From contig NZ_JAUSZJ010000002.1 in assembly GCF_030817475.1 (NCBI RefSeq), positions 2,099,501 to 2,163,500 of the forward strand: DNA of 64,000 bases, in the 5' to 3' direction. Below the pieces are notes generated by a model. That model saw nothing but the letters and a program-made list of their open reading frames with translations, did not search any database and had not been told where the DNA came from. The stretch's first letter is position 1; every line of letters starts with the position of its first letter. This document shows, in pieces, positions 1 to 12,511 of this stretch. Source of the DNA: Streptomyces sp. V2I9 (GTDB lineage Bacteria; Actinomycetota; Actinomycetes; Streptomycetales; Streptomycetaceae). Position numbers and translations under genes: made by a program.

Positions 1-390
1 CACGACGGTGAGCCGGGGGCGCTCCCTCTTGAGGCGGGCCACGGCCCGCGGCAGCAGGACGTTGGCCCCGGCGAGCAGGGTGCCCACGGTGACCGTGCCG
101 TCCTGGCCCTGGCGCAGTCCGGTGAGGTGTTCCTTGGCCCGCCGGATCTCGGCGACCACCGCGCGGGCGTGGCCGACGAGCGCCTCGCCGTAGACGGTGG
201 GCCGCATACCGCGCGGAACGCGGACGAAGAGCGGGAGTTCGGCGACGGCCTCCAGTTCGCGCAGGGTGCGGGTGGCGGCGGGCTGGGTGAGGTGGAGGCT
301 CTCCGCCGCCCGGCCGACGCTTCCGTGGTCGTACACCGCGATGAGCAGGGTCAGGTGCCGGAACTTCAGCCGGCCGTCCAGGAGGTCCAT
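1..390 (-). CDS. LysR-family transcriptional regulator (C-terminal part beyond window edge)
   Basis: Read on the minus strand from the ATG at 388-390, this gives about 130 residues beginning MDLLDGRLKFRHL. The N-terminal winged helix-turn-helix (residues about 8-60, including GSVGRAAESLHLTQPAATR) is the classic LysR DNA-binding domain, and a linker helix into the effector domain follows. The rest of the gene lies left of base 1. It is divergent from the 3-hydroxyanthranilate operon starting at 575, the usual arrangement for a LysR activator controlling a catabolic operon. The inducer is probably a pathway intermediate such as 3-hydroxyanthranilate or an aminomuconate; that is inference from context only. 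Confidence 0.88.
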   Translation of the reverse strand, partial: MDLLDGRLKFRHLTLLIAVYDHGSVGRAAESLHLTQPAATRTLRELEAVAELPLFVRVPRGMRPTVYGEALVGHARAVVAEIRRAKEHLTGLRQGQDGTVTVGTLLAGANVLLPRAVARLKRERPRLTVV

Positions 391-574
391 CGCCGGGACT
401 CCTTCCGGGGAGGCGGCGGGGCGCCCGGGGCGGGGCCGTGCCGCGGCATACCAGGATCGCTATGGATCTCGTACCGATCGGCATTGGATCGGCATAGCTG
501 GGTGGGCGCACTATACCGGCACGCACCGGGGCGAGTTTCGGACAGCTCCCGGCCCAGCAACGGAGGTCTGCAAG
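391..574. promoter_or_regulatory. Divergent LysR/catabolic-operon control region
   Basis: This 184-base gap separates the LysR gene from the aldehyde dehydrogenase gene. It holds an interrupted palindrome, CATA-N10-TATG, at 447-464, and a direct repeat GATCGGCAT at 476-484 and 487-495, exactly 11 bases (one helical turn) apart. GATC occurs four times within 40 bases. These are plausible LysR contact sites because LysR tetramers typically bind a recognition site and an activation site on one DNA face. A GGAGG at 562-566 is the ribosome binding site for the GTG start at 575. Confidence 0.5.
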
Positions 575-2005
575 GTGAGTTCGCCCGTGCGGCATTACGT
601 AGGAGGCGGGTTCGACGCGTCCGGCGTGCCGTTCCCGCTCGTCGATCCGGTCACCGGCCGCACCGTCGGCGCGGTGCCGGAGGCGTCGCGGGAGCTGGTC
701 GACCGGGCCGTGGGCGCGGCCCGCGCGGCGCTGCGCGGGCCGTGGGCCGCGTGGAGTCCGGCGGAGCGGTCGCGGCTGCTGCACCGGATCGCCGACGGGA
801 TCGAGGCGCGCTTCGAGGAGTTCCGCGCCGCCGAGTGCGCCGACACCGGCAAGCCCCGCGAGCTGGCCTCGGCGGTCGACATCCCGCGCGCGGTGGCCAA
901 TTTTCGCTCCTATGCGGAGCTGCTGGCCGGGCGGAGCGAGCGGTCCTGGCACACCCCGACGCCCGACGGCCGGGGCGCTCTGAACTACACGGTGCGCAAG
1001 CCGCTCGGCGTCGTCGCGGTGGTGTCGCCGTGGAACCTGCCGCTGCTGCTGCTCACCTGGAAGGTCGCCCCGGCCCTCGCCACCGGCAACACGGTCGTCG
1101 CCAAGCCGTCCGAGCTGACCCCCGGAACGGCCTGTCTGCTGGCCGAGGTGATGGATGAGGCGGGCGTTCCCGCGGGCGTCTTCAACCTCGTGCACGGGCG
1201 GGGCCCGGACGCGGCCGGCCAGTGGCTGACCGAGCACCCCGGTGTGGACGCCGTCGCCTTCACCGGGGCGTCCCGCACCGGTACGGAGATCATGCGGGCG
1301 GCGGCGGCCCGGCTGGCGCCGGTCTCCTTCGAACTGGGCGGCAAGAACGCGGGCCTGGTCTTCGCGGACGCCGACCTGGAGGAGGCGGTGGCGGGCACCC
1401 TGCGGTCCGCCTTCACCCACAGCGGTCAGGTCTGCCTGTGCACCGAGCGGGTGTACGTGGAGCGGCCGGTGTACGACGCGTTCGCGGCGGCGCTGGCCGC
1501 CGGGGCGAAGGAGCTGTCCGGCTACGGGCCGATGGTGTCGGCCGCCCACCGCGACAAGGTCCTGGGCCACCTGGAGCGGGCCGCCGCCGACGGCGGCGAG
1601 GTGCTGGCGGGCGGCGGGGTGCCGCGCTTCGGGGACGAGCGGGACAGCGGCTTCTGGGTGGAGCCCACCGTGCTGACCGGGCTGCCGGAGGACCATCCGG
1701 CGGTCCGGGACGAGATCTTCGGCCCGGTCGTGCACCTGGCGCCGTTCGACACCGAGGAGGAGGCGCTGGCGCTCGCCAACGCGGGGCCGTACGGGCTGGC
1801 CGCCACCGTGTGGACCGGTGACGTGCGCCGCGCCCACCGGGTCGCCCCGGCCCTCGACGTGGGCATCGCCTGGGTCAACACCTGGAACCTGCGCGACCTG
1901 CGCACCCCGTTCGGCGGGGTGAAGGCGTCCGGCATCGGGCGCGAGGGCGGCGACCACTCCCTGGACTTCTTCTCGGAGCCGATGAACGTGTGCGTAAAGC
2001 TGTGA
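575..2005 (+). CDS. 2-aminomuconate 6-semialdehyde dehydrogenase-like aldehyde dehydrogenase
   Basis: A 476-residue NAD(P)-dependent aldehyde dehydrogenase of usual length for the 2-hydroxy/2-aminomuconate semialdehyde dehydrogenase group. Visible motifs are the cofactor loop [14 protein letters not shown], the AKPSELTP segment, the catalytic glutamate in FELGGKNAG and the catalytic cysteine in HSGQVC. The open frame extends upstream to 197, but the GTG at 575 has a GGAGG nine bases before it and gives the normal family N-terminus. In this operon it should oxidise 2-aminomuconate semialdehyde to 2-aminomuconate after ACMS decarboxylation. The substrate is assigned from context; the sequence alone would also allow 2-hydroxymuconate semialdehyde. 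Confidence 0.88.
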   Translation: MSSPVRHYVGGGFDASGVPFPLVDPVTGRTVGAVPEASRELVDRAVGAARAALRGPWAAWSPAERSRLLHRIADGIEARFEEFRAAECADTGKPRELASAVDIPRAVANFRSYAELLAGRSERSWHTPTPDGRGALNYTVRKPLGVVAVVSPWNLPLLLLTWKVAPALATGNTVVAKPSELTPGTACLLAEVMDEAGVPAGVFNLVHGRGPDAAGQWLTEHPGVDAVAFTGASRTGTEIMRAAAARLAPVSFELGGKNAGLVFADADLEEAVAGTLRSAFTHSGQVCLCTERVYVERPVYDAFAAALAAGAKELSGYGPMVSAAHRDKVLGHLERAAADGGEVLAGGGVPRFGDERDSGFWVEPTVLTGLPEDHPAVRDEIFGPVVHLAPFDTEEEALALANAGPYGLAATVWTGDVRRAHRVAPALDVGIAWVNTWNLRDLRTPFGGVKASGIGREGGDHSLDFFSEPMNVCVKL

Positions 2006-2819
2006 CGACGACCCGGAACGACCCGGCGGTGCGCGACGCCGCCGAACGCCTGGACCGGGCGCGCCGCACCGGGGTGCCCTGCGCCCCCGTCCGGGACCTG
2101 CTGCCGGCCGGCGACCTGGACGCCGCCTACGCCGTGCAGTCGCTGCTGACCGGGCGCCGGCTGGCCGAGGGGCGCCGGATCACCGGCTGGAAGGTCGGCC
2201 TGACCTCGCCCGCCGTGCATCGGCAACTGGGCGTGGACACCCCGGACTTCGGGGCCCTGTTCGACGACACCGCCGTGCCGGACGGCGCGGAGCTGCCGTG
2301 GGGGGCGGTGCTCCAGCCGAAGGCCGAGGCCGAGGTGGCGCTGGTCCTGGAGCACGACCTGCCGCACGAGCGGCACACGGTGGCCGACGTGATCCGGGCG
2401 ACCGCCTTCGCGCTGTCCGCCGTCGAGGTGGTCGGCAGCCGCATCCGCGACTGGGACATCACGGCCGTGGACACGGTCGCCGACAACGCCTCCGGCGGGG
2501 CGTACGTGCTCGGCACCCGCCCGGTGCCGCTGCGGGACCTGGACCTGCGGACCGCGGGGATGGTGCTGGAGCGGCGCGGCGAGCCCGTCTCCACCGGCGC
2601 GGGCGTCGCCTGCCTCGGCCATCCCCTGCACGCCGCCGTCTGGCTGGCGGACACGCTCGTCCGGCTGGGCACGCCGCTGCGGGCCGGGGACACGGTGCTC
2701 ACCGGGGCGCTCGGGCCGATGGCGGCGGTGGCGCCGGGCGACGTGCTGGAGGCCCGTATCGACGGGCTCGGTTCGGTGCGCGCGGCCTTCGGGCCCGCCG
2801 CCGCGGAAGGAGACCCCCG

Positions 2820-2823
<4 letters not shown>
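1990..2823 (+). CDS. 2-oxopent-4-enoate hydratase (MhpD/AmnF type)
   Basis: A 277-residue member of the fumarylacetoacetate hydrolase-related 2-keto-4-pentenoate hydratase family. The segments [33 protein letters not shown] (metal-binding acidic residues) and [14 protein letters not shown] are characteristic. It hydrates 2-oxopent-4-enoate to 4-hydroxy-2-oxovalerate. GTG at 1990 has GGAG ten bases upstream inside the preceding gene; GTG at 2002, overlapping the upstream stop as GTGA, is an equally possible start. The next gene encodes its close paralogue, the oxalocrotonate decarboxylase, and in related pathways the two proteins form a complex, which fits the coupling seen here. Confidence 0.88.
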
Positions 2824-5653
<2,830 letters not shown>

Positions 5654-5657
<4 letters not shown>

Positions 5658-6568
5658 AGGCCGCCGTCATCGGATCGGGCAACATCGGCACCGATCTCCT
5701 CATCAAGATGATCCGCGGACCGGGGCTCGTGACCGCCGCCGCGATGATCGGCATCGACCCGGACTCGGACGGGCTCGCGCGGGCCCGCCGGCTCGGCGTG
5801 CCGACCAGCTCCGACGGCGTCGCCGGGCTGATCGCCCTGGACGGTTTCGACGGGATCGACGTCGTCCTCGACGCCACCTCGGCCGCCGCCCACCACCGCA
5901 ACGCCGCCGCGCTCGCCCCGTACGGGAAGACGCTGATCGACCTCACCCCGGCGGCCGTCGGCCCCTATGTCGTCCCGTCCGTCAACCTCGACGAGCACCT
6001 GGACGCGCCCAACCTGAACATGGTCACCTGCGGCGGGCAGGCCACCGTGCCGGTCGTCGCCGCCGTCTCCGCCGTCACCCCCGTGCACTACGCGGAGATC
6101 GTCGCCTCGATCGCCTCCCGGTCCGCCGGGCCGGGCACCCGCGCCAACATCGATGAGTTCACCGAGACGACCTCCCTCGCCCTGGAGCGGGTCGGCGGCG
6201 CGGCGCGGGGCAAGGCGATCATCATCCTCAACCCGGCCGAACCGGCGCTGCTCATGCGGGACACCGTGCACTGCCTCGTCGACGACGCCGACGCCGGCCG
6301 GATCGCCGCGTCGGTGCGCGCGAAGGCCGCCGAGGTCGCCGCGTACGTCCCCGGCTACCGGCTCAAGCAGGAGCCGCAGTTCCGGACACTCGCCGCCGAC
6401 GACCCGCTGGTCCGGCTCGGCGGCGGGGCCCGGCTGCTCGTCTCCGTCTACCTGGAGGTCGAGGGCGCCGCCCACTACCTCCCCTCCTACGCCGGGAACC
6501 TCGACATCATGACCGCCGCCGCGCTGCGTACCGCCGAGCGCCTGGCCGAACGGAGCACGGGCCGATGA
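5654..6568 (+). CDS. Acetaldehyde dehydrogenase (acylating), MhpF type
   Basis: A 304-residue NAD-dependent acylating acetaldehyde dehydrogenase that forms acetyl-CoA. The N-terminal Rossmann motif is [17 protein letters not shown], and the catalytic cysteine lies in [15 protein letters not shown] at 5654 overlaps the ACMSD stop and leaves no upstream extension. The enzyme normally works in a channelled complex with the 4-hydroxy-2-oxovalerate aldolase encoded directly downstream, and the four-base overlap between the genes fits equimolar production. Confidence 0.93.
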
Positions 6569-7614
6569 CCCGCGTCTACGTCCAGGACGTCACCCTGCGG
6601 GACGGCATGCACGCCGTCTCCCACCGCTACACCCTCGACCAGGTACGGGCGATCGCGGCCGCCCTGGAAGCGGCCGGCGTGGACGCCGTGGAGGTCGCCC
6701 ACGGCGACGGCCTCTCCGGCTCCTCCGTCACCTACGGCCCCGGCGCCCACACCGACTGGGAGTGGCTGGAGGCGGCGGCCGGGGTCCTCGACCGGGCCCG
6801 GCTCACCACGCTGCTGCTGCCCGGCATCGGCACCGCCGCCGACCTGCGCCGCGCCCACGCGCTCGGCGTCACCTCGGTCCGCGTCGCCACCCACTGCACC
6901 GAGGCGGACGTGTCCGCCCAGCACATCGCGCTCGCCCGCGACCTGGGCATGGACGTCTCCGGCTTCCTGATGATGTCCCACCTGGCGCCGCCCGCCGAAC
7001 TGGCCGCGCAGGCACGGCTGATGGAGTCGTACGGCGCGCACTGCGTGTACGTCACCGACTCCGGCGGGCGGCTGACGATGGACTGCGTGCGGGACCGGGT
7101 CCGCGCCTACCGGGACGTCCTCGACCCGGCCACCGAGATCGGCGTCCACGCCCACCACAACCTCGGCCTCGGCGTCGCCAACAGCATCGTCGCGGTGGAG
7201 GCGGGCGCCCACCGCGTCGACGCCTCCCTCGCCGGGCAGGGCGCGGGCGCGGGCAACGCCCCGCTGGAACCGGTGGTCGCGGTGTTCGACCTGATGGGCT
7301 GGGAGCACGGCTGCGACCTCTTCCCCCTGACGGACGCGGCCGAGGAGCTGGTCCGGCCGACGCAGGACCGGCCCGTGCGGGTCGACCGGGAGACCCTCAC
7401 GCTCGGCTACGCCGGGGTGTACTCCAGCTTCCTGCGGCACGCGGAGGCGACGGCCGCCCGGCACGGGCTCGACACCCGTGACCTGCTCGTCGAGGCGGGC
7501 CGGCGGCGGCTGGTCGGCGGGCAGGAGGACCTGCTCACGGACATCGCCCTGGACCTCACCCGTACCGGCGCTGCCGCCTCTCCCACCCCCGACCACGGAG
7601 CCCCCGCATGCTGA
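6565..7614 (+). CDS. 4-hydroxy-2-oxovalerate aldolase, MhpE type
   Basis: A 349-residue HMG-CoA lyase-like TIM-barrel aldolase. [12 protein letters not shown] near the N-terminus carries the catalytic and metal-binding residues, and [15 protein letters not shown] supplies the Mn-binding histidines. It splits 4-hydroxy-2-oxovalerate into pyruvate and acetaldehyde; the aldehyde passes to the upstream acylating dehydrogenase. The C-terminal communication domain is present ([12 protein letters not shown]), so the protein is full length. It overlaps the kynureninase start by seven bases. Confidence 0.93.
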   Translation: MTRVYVQDVTLRDGMHAVSHRYTLDQVRAIAAALEAAGVDAVEVAHGDGLSGSSVTYGPGAHTDWEWLEAAAGVLDRARLTTLLLPGIGTAADLRRAHALGVTSVRVATHCTEADVSAQHIALARDLGMDVSGFLMMSHLAPPAELAAQARLMESYGAHCVYVTDSGGRLTMDCVRDRVRAYRDVLDPATEIGVHAHHNLGLGVANSIVAVEAGAHRVDASLAGQGAGAGNAPLEPVVAVFDLMGWEHGCDLFPLTDAAEELVRPTQDRPVRVDRETLTLGYAGVYSSFLRHAEATAARHGLDTRDLLVEAGRRRLVGGQEDLLTDIALDLTRTGAAASPTPDHGAPAC

Positions 7615-8870
7615 CCGACCCCACCGGCCTCACCGGCCTCACCACCCGCGCCGAGGCACTGGACGCCGCCGACCCGCTCGCCGCCGTCCGGGACCGCTTC
7701 CTCCTCCCCGACGGGGTCGTCTACCTCGACGGCAACTCCCTCGGTGCCCTGCCCGCCGCCGTCCCGGCGGCCGTCGAGGACGCCGTGCACCGCCAGTGGG
7801 GCACCGACCTGATCCGCTCCTGGAACGCCAACGGCTGGTGGGAGGCGCCGGTGCGGACCGGCGACGCGATCGGCCGGCTGGTCGGCGCGGCCCCGGGCCA
7901 GGTCGTCGCCGGGGACTCGACCAGCGTCCAGCTCTTCAACACCCTGCTCGCCGCCGCCCGGCTGCGCCCCGGCCGCCGGCTGCTGCTGACCGACCCGGAC
8001 CACTTCCCCACCGACCAGTACATCGCCGACTCGGTGGGCCGGCTGCTCGGCCTCGACGTCCGCCGGGTGCCGGCGCGGGACGCCGCCGCCGTGCTGGCCG
8101 CCGAGGCGGGGAACGTCGCCGTCGCCGCGTACGCGCCGGTCGACTACCGCACCGGCGAGCTGTACGACATGGCCGCGCTCACCACCGCGGCGCACGCCGC
8201 CGGGGCCCTGATGCACTGGGACCTGTGCCACGCGGCGGGCGCCCTGCCGGTCGGACTCGACGCGATCGAGGCGGACTTCGCGGTCGGCTGCGGCTACAAG
8301 TACCTGTCGGGCGGGCCGGGGGCTCCGGCGTTCGCGTACGTCGCCCACCGCCACCAGGAGGGCTTCGACCATCCGCTGACCGGCTGGCACGGGCACGCCG
8401 AGCCGTTCGCGATGGCGGGGACGTACACCCCGGCGGCGGACATCACCCGGGCCCGGATCGGCACCCCGGCGCTGCTCTCCCTGGTCGCCCTGGAGGCCGC
8501 GCTCTCCGCCTTCGACGGGGTGGAGATGGCCGCCGTGCGGACGAAGAGCCTGTCCCTGACCGGCTTCTTCCAGGAGTGCGCCGACCTCCTCCTCGACGGG
8601 CTCGGCTTCACCCCGGCCACCCCGCGCGAACCGGAGCGCCGGGGCAGCCAGGTCGCGCTGCGGCACCCGGAGGCGTACCCGCTGGTCGCGGCGCTCACCG
8701 CCCGCGGCGTGATCGGCGACATGCGCGCCCCCGACCTGCTCCGCTTCGGCTTCAACTCCCTGTACGTGACGCACGCCGACGTGCTGCGCGCGGTGGTCGA
8801 GCTGCGCGACATCGCTGCCTCCGGGGCCCACCTCGCCCCCGCGTTCCAGCAGCGCCCCACCGTCACCTGA
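7608..8870 (+). CDS. kynU: Kynureninase
   Basis: A 420-residue fold-type I PLP enzyme that hydrolyses kynurenine or 3-hydroxykynurenine to (3-hydroxy)anthranilate plus alanine. The N-terminal [11 protein letters not shown] is typical of kynureninases, and the PLP lysine is in [15 protein letters not shown]-type binding residues are replaced by the usual bacterial equivalents around [11 protein letters not shown]. It is the last gene of the coupled operon and feeds the dioxygenase encoded earlier. Tryptophan dioxygenase, kynurenine formamidase and kynurenine 3-monooxygenase genes are not in this window, so the upstream steps must be encoded elsewhere. Confidence 0.92.
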   Translation: MLTDPTGLTGLTTRAEALDAADPLAAVRDRFLLPDGVVYLDGNSLGALPAAVPAAVEDAVHRQWGTDLIRSWNANGWWEAPVRTGDAIGRLVGAAPGQVVAGDSTSVQLFNTLLAAARLRPGRRLLLTDPDHFPTDQYIADSVGRLLGLDVRRVPARDAAAVLAAEAGNVAVAAYAPVDYRTGELYDMAALTTAAHAAGALMHWDLCHAAGALPVGLDAIEADFAVGCGYKYLSGGPGAPAFAYVAHRHQEGFDHPLTGWHGHAEPFAMAGTYTPAADITRARIGTPALLSLVALEAALSAFDGVEMAAVRTKSLSLTGFFQECADLLLDGLGFTPATPREPERRGSQVALRHPEAYPLVAALTARGVIGDMRAPDLLRFGFNSLYVTHADVLRAVVELRDIAASGAHLAPAFQQRPTVT

Positions 8871-8972
8871 GCCCTCCTCCCCCACCCGGGCCCTCCCCGT
8901 CCGCCCTCCTTCCCTTCCCGTCCCCGCCTCCCTTCCTACCCCCGCCCCGCCCCGCCCCGAAAGGACCGTCCG
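8871..8972 (+). other. Polypyrimidine intergenic tract
   Basis: From about 8872 to 8958 the plus strand is almost only C and T, with a few G and A. No clear hairpin is visible. The stretch ends in a CGAAAGGA that serves as the ribosome binding site for the LVIVD-repeat gene at 8973. Such C-rich, G-poor RNA resembles a rut-like site for Rho, so it may cause partial termination between kynU and the next gene; this is inference. Confidence 0.35.
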
Positions 8973-10739
8973 ATGCGCTTCACCCGCAGGAACACGGCTC
9001 TCGCCACCGTCGCCGCGGCCGCCGTCACCGCCGGCCTGCTCGTCCCCGGCGCGTCCGGCGCGGACACCGCGACCGCCGCCACCTCCGACCCGAACGTGCG
9101 CGCCGTCTGCGCCGACCGCCGCCCCGGGCCGGCCGATCCGGGCGCGTACGGCATGCAGCTCGACGGCACGTTCCGGCACCCCGCCCTCACCCCCGTCGAC
9201 GAGGAGTCCGAGCACCCCTTCCCGGGGCGCAACGCCGCGTACGACACCCGCTCGTACATCAAGAACATGAAGGTCGAAGCGGCGTACGAGGGCGCCGACT
9301 TCACCCCCGACTACTTCCACACCTGGCAGAACGTCGTCGATTTCGACGGCCGCCGCTACCTCTTCCAGTACGACCGCTCCGAGGGCCGCGTCTACGACAT
9401 CACCGATGTGCGGAAGGTGAAGGTCGTCGAGCGGATGAGCCGCGAGGACGTCGGCGGCGACGAGACGCGGGCCAACGGCGACTGGGCGGCGCACGACTAC
9501 TGGGGCGCCGCCACCGCCCAGTGGAACAAGAAGCTGAACGCCTACGTCATGGTGCAGAGCTTCGAGAGCAGGCGGCAGATCTCCGAACTCTCCGACCACC
9601 CGCCGCTCGACAAGTACAACAACCCCGACGGCGTACGGAAGCTGCGGGAGAAGCCCGGGCTCAAGGGCTTCAAGGTGTACCGCCTCGACGGCCCGCGCAA
9701 GAAGGACTGGAAGCTCCTCTCGACCGTCTCCACCGACTCCACCCTGGCCGATCCGCTGCGCAGCGACCCGGCCACCGCACAGCAGGGCTCCGGCTCGATC
9801 GACGTGCCGTACTGGACGGGCGAGAAGTACATGTTCATCGCCACCGCGCCCGACGACACCTACTCCGGCACCGAGTACCCCACCAACCTCCACTCGGCCG
9901 GCTACCAGTCCTGGGACATGTCCGACCCGGCGCACCCCGGGCTGCTGGACACCTGGCACCTGCCGGGCCAGCGCACCGGCGAGGACGCGGCCTACCGGCA
10001 GAACCCGCGCTGCGGCAACCGCACCAGCTGGATGGGCGCCCGGATGCCGCTCTTCCTCCCCAAGCCCGTGGAGAAGGGCGGGCGTTACGCCTTCGCCGCG
10101 ATGGGCGGCTACGGCCTGACCGTCCTCGACGTCTCCGACCCGTCGAACCTGCGGACCGTGAGCCACCTCGACCTCCCGGCGTCGGTCTCGGGCACCGAGG
10201 GCGACAACATCGACGTCTCCCAGTACGAGAAGACCGGAATGATCTACTACTCCGGCTACCCGCTCACCGAGGACTGCTACGAGCCCTACAAGGACGTCTA
10301 CCAGATCGACGCCAAGGACCCGGAGAACCCCCGCGTCGTCGGCGTCCTCCCCCGCCCGGTACCGCCCAAGCAGGCAGGTATCACGGACTACTGCCAGCGG
10401 CGCGGCAGCTTCGGCCCCAAGCGGACCGGCTACTACACCAATCCGGGCAAGCACGACGCCGGCATCCTCGGCTACGGCTTCTACAACGCGGGCGTGCAGT
10501 TCTTCGACGTCTCGGACCCGGCCGACCCGGAGGTCTCCGCGTACTTCGTGCCGAAGGCGTACGGCCGCGACACGGCCGAGTACGCGTACGGCAACCAGAC
10601 CCACGGGGTCTACGTGGAGTGGGACCGGAACATCGCCTGGGCCCTGACCAACCACGGCATCTACGCCCTGTCGTCGAAGGTCCTGGGCAAGCCCGACCTC
10701 GACGCCCCCGCCAAGCCGTTCCGCACCAGCGAGTTCTGA
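8973..10739 (+). CDS. Secreted LVIVD-repeat protein
   Basis: 588 residues with a clear Sec-type signal peptide (MRFTRRNTALATVAAAAVTAG, then a small-residue cleavage region near 30-37). The mature part contains several beta-propeller-like LVIVD repeats: SWDMSDPAHPGLLDTWHLP, VLDVSDPSNLRTVSHLDLP and FFDVSDPADPEVSAYFVP. It probably folds as an extracellular beta-propeller. No catalytic motif is recognised and no link to tryptophan metabolism is evident beyond position. It could be co-transcribed from the upstream operon across the 102-base pyrimidine tract. Confidence 0.8.
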   Translation: MRFTRRNTALATVAAAAVTAGLLVPGASGADTATAATSDPNVRAVCADRRPGPADPGAYGMQLDGTFRHPALTPVDEESEHPFPGRNAAYDTRSYIKNMKVEAAYEGADFTPDYFHTWQNVVDFDGRRYLFQYDRSEGRVYDITDVRKVKVVERMSREDVGGDETRANGDWAAHDYWGAATAQWNKKLNAYVMVQSFESRRQISELSDHPPLDKYNNPDGVRKLREKPGLKGFKVYRLDGPRKKDWKLLSTVSTDSTLADPLRSDPATAQQGSGSIDVPYWTGEKYMFIATAPDDTYSGTEYPTNLHSAGYQSWDMSDPAHPGLLDTWHLPGQRTGEDAAYRQNPRCGNRTSWMGARMPLFLPKPVEKGGRYAFAAMGGYGLTVLDVSDPSNLRTVSHLDLPASVSGTEGDNIDVSQYEKTGMIYYSGYPLTEDCYEPYKDVYQIDAKDPENPRVVGVLPRPVPPKQAGITDYCQRRGSFGPKRTGYYTNPGKHDAGILGYGFYNAGVQFFDVSDPADPEVSAYFVPKAYGRDTAEYAYGNQTHGVYVEWDRNIAWALTNHGIYALSSKVLGKPDLDAPAKPFRTSEF

Positions 10740-10782
10740 CCCTCCCCCGTCGCCCACCCCCGTGCAGAAGGGTCCCACCGCC

Positions 10783-12256
10783 ATGGCCTCACCCAGCGAT
10801 TCCGCACCTCCCGCCCCGGCCACCGCCGACGGCGCCAGACCCGCGCCCGACACCGCTGCCGGACCCGCTCCCGGCTCCGGCTCCGGCTCCGGCACGGGGC
10901 TGGTCCGCTCGCTCACCCACCGGCAGACCACCATGATCGGGCTGGGCTCCGCGCTCGGCACCGGCCTCTTCCTCGGCTCCGGTTCGGCGATGTCCGTCGC
11001 CGGGGCCCGCCGTGATCGTCTCGTACGTGATCGGGGCGGTCCTGGTAGCGATCATCGCCGTGCTGCTCGGCGAGATGTCCGCCGCCCACCCCGTCCAGGG
11101 CTCGTTCGGCACCATCGCCGGCCGCTACCTGAGCCCCTGGGCCGGCTTCCTCAGCAGCTGGCTGTACTGGTTCAGCGCCGTCGTCGTCATCGGAACCGAG
11201 GTCGTCGCCTCCGCGCTCTACATCCGCTGGTGGTGGCCGGCGGTTCCGATGTCGGTGGCGATCCTCGCCGTCGCGGCGATCGTCCTCGCGGTCAACGTGA
11301 TCAGCGTGAAATCCTTCGGCACCACCGAGTTCTGGCTCTCCACCGTCAAGGTGACGGCCCTGTGCGCCTTCATCCTCTGCGCGGCCCTGCTGGTCCTCTT
11401 CGGGCTGCCGGACACCGAGGCCACCGGCTTCGCGCACCTCACCGACGACGGCGGCTTCCTCCCGCACGGCCTGAGCTCGATCTGGCTGGCCATGTCCGTG
11501 GTCATGTTCGCGTACGCCGGCTTCGAGGTCGTCGCCATCGCCTCCGCCGAGGCCGCCGACCCGCAGCGCACCATACGCACCGCGATGCGCCAACTGGCCT
11601 GGCGTCTCAGCTTCTTCTACCTGCTCTCCATCACCCTGGTACTGGCCCTGATCCCCTGGCGACGGATGGCGGACGGCGACGGCAGCGTCGAGGCGAGCCC
11701 CTTCGTCCGGGTCTTCTCCGAGATCGGCGTGCCCGCCGCCGCGACCGTCACCAACGCCGTCGTGCTGATCGCCGCCATGTCCGCCGCCAACGCCCACCTG
11801 TACGGCGCCTCCCGGCTGCTCCACTCCCTCGGCGACGACGGCCTCGCGCCGAGGGCCCTGGCCCGGCTCAACCGCCGGGGCGTCCCGGCGGTCGCGATCG
11901 CCGCGTCCACCCTCGGCATCGCGGCGGCGGCCCTGCTCGCCTTCTACGACGTCAGCGGCCTCTTCGGCGTCATGATGTCGATCGCGATCTTCGCGGTGAT
12001 GCTGGTGTGGCTGCTGATCCTGGCCTCGTACCTCGCCTTCCGGCGCCACCGCGCCGCGCGCCCCGAGGAGTTCACCGGATTCTCCGTCCGGGGCGGCGAC
12101 AAGCTCGCGGTCGTCGCGGGGCTCGGCGTCCTCGCGGTCGCCGCGACGGCGGTGAAGGTGCCCGACATGCGGCAGGCGGCCGTCATCGGCATCGCCTTCA
12201 CCCTCGCCCTCCTCGCCTGCTACGCCCTGACGGCACGGCGGCGGCGCCCCTCCTAG
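10783..12256 (+). pseudogene. Amino-acid permease (APC family) interrupted by a one-base frameshift
   Basis: The N-terminus (from ATG 10783, preceded by AGAAGGG) reads through TGLVRSLTHRQTTMIGLGSALGTGLFLGSGSAMSVAG, a typical APC-family first helix. It then leaves frame at the GGGG run 11002-11005. Removing one G restores the expected continuation AGPAVIVSYVIGAVL and joins the rest of the protein (read from 11012 to 12256), which has the remaining transmembrane helices and a C-terminal cytoplasmic tail. Joined, it would be about 490 residues, a full-length amino-acid/GABA-type permease. Position suggests import of tryptophan, kynurenine or another aromatic amino acid. It may be a genuine recent mutation or a sequencing error in a G/C homopolymer. 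Confidence 0.8.
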
Positions 12257-12268
12257 GCTCCGGCGTCG

Positions 12269-12299
12269 CACCGCCGTCCCCGCCCGGCGGACGGCGGTG
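12269..12299 (+). terminator. Hairpin after the permease gene
   Basis: An 11-base perfect stem (CACCGCCGTCC at 12269-12279 with GGACGGCGGTG at 12289-12299) and a 9-base loop start 13 bases after the permease stop. There is no T-run, as is common in Streptomyces. It separates the catabolic region from the RiPP region. Confidence 0.65.
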
Positions 12300-12410
12300 T
12301 GCGGGCAGACCCCACCTCAGACCGGGCACCCGCCCGGGGTGTGCGCCACGGGCCGGACCCCCGGTCCGGGTCCGCGCCCCGGCCGGGGCGCCTCCGCGGG
12401 GCCGGGGGGC

Positions 12411-12511
12411 GAAAGATGGGGGCGACACCCCCATGCGCCCGTGCCCTCTCCCCCGCCACGATGGACGCGGGCCGCCGACCGGGCGGCCGGGGATCGGGGA
12501 GGTGCTGAGCG
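12411..12511 (+). promoter_or_regulatory. Candidate activator-dependent promoter of lanM
   Basis: A perfect inverted repeat ATGGGGG-N5-CCCCCAT spans 12416-12434, preceded by GAAA at 12411. Exactly 25 bases after the second ATG (12433) comes ACGAT (12458-12462), which with the base before it could be a -10 hexamer (CACGAT). The sequence 17 bases upstream of that is a poor -35. The same arrangement recurs upstream of the SARP gene at 19399-19449 with identical 25-base spacing. GGAGG at 12497-12501 is the lanM ribosome binding site. Confidence 0.45.
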
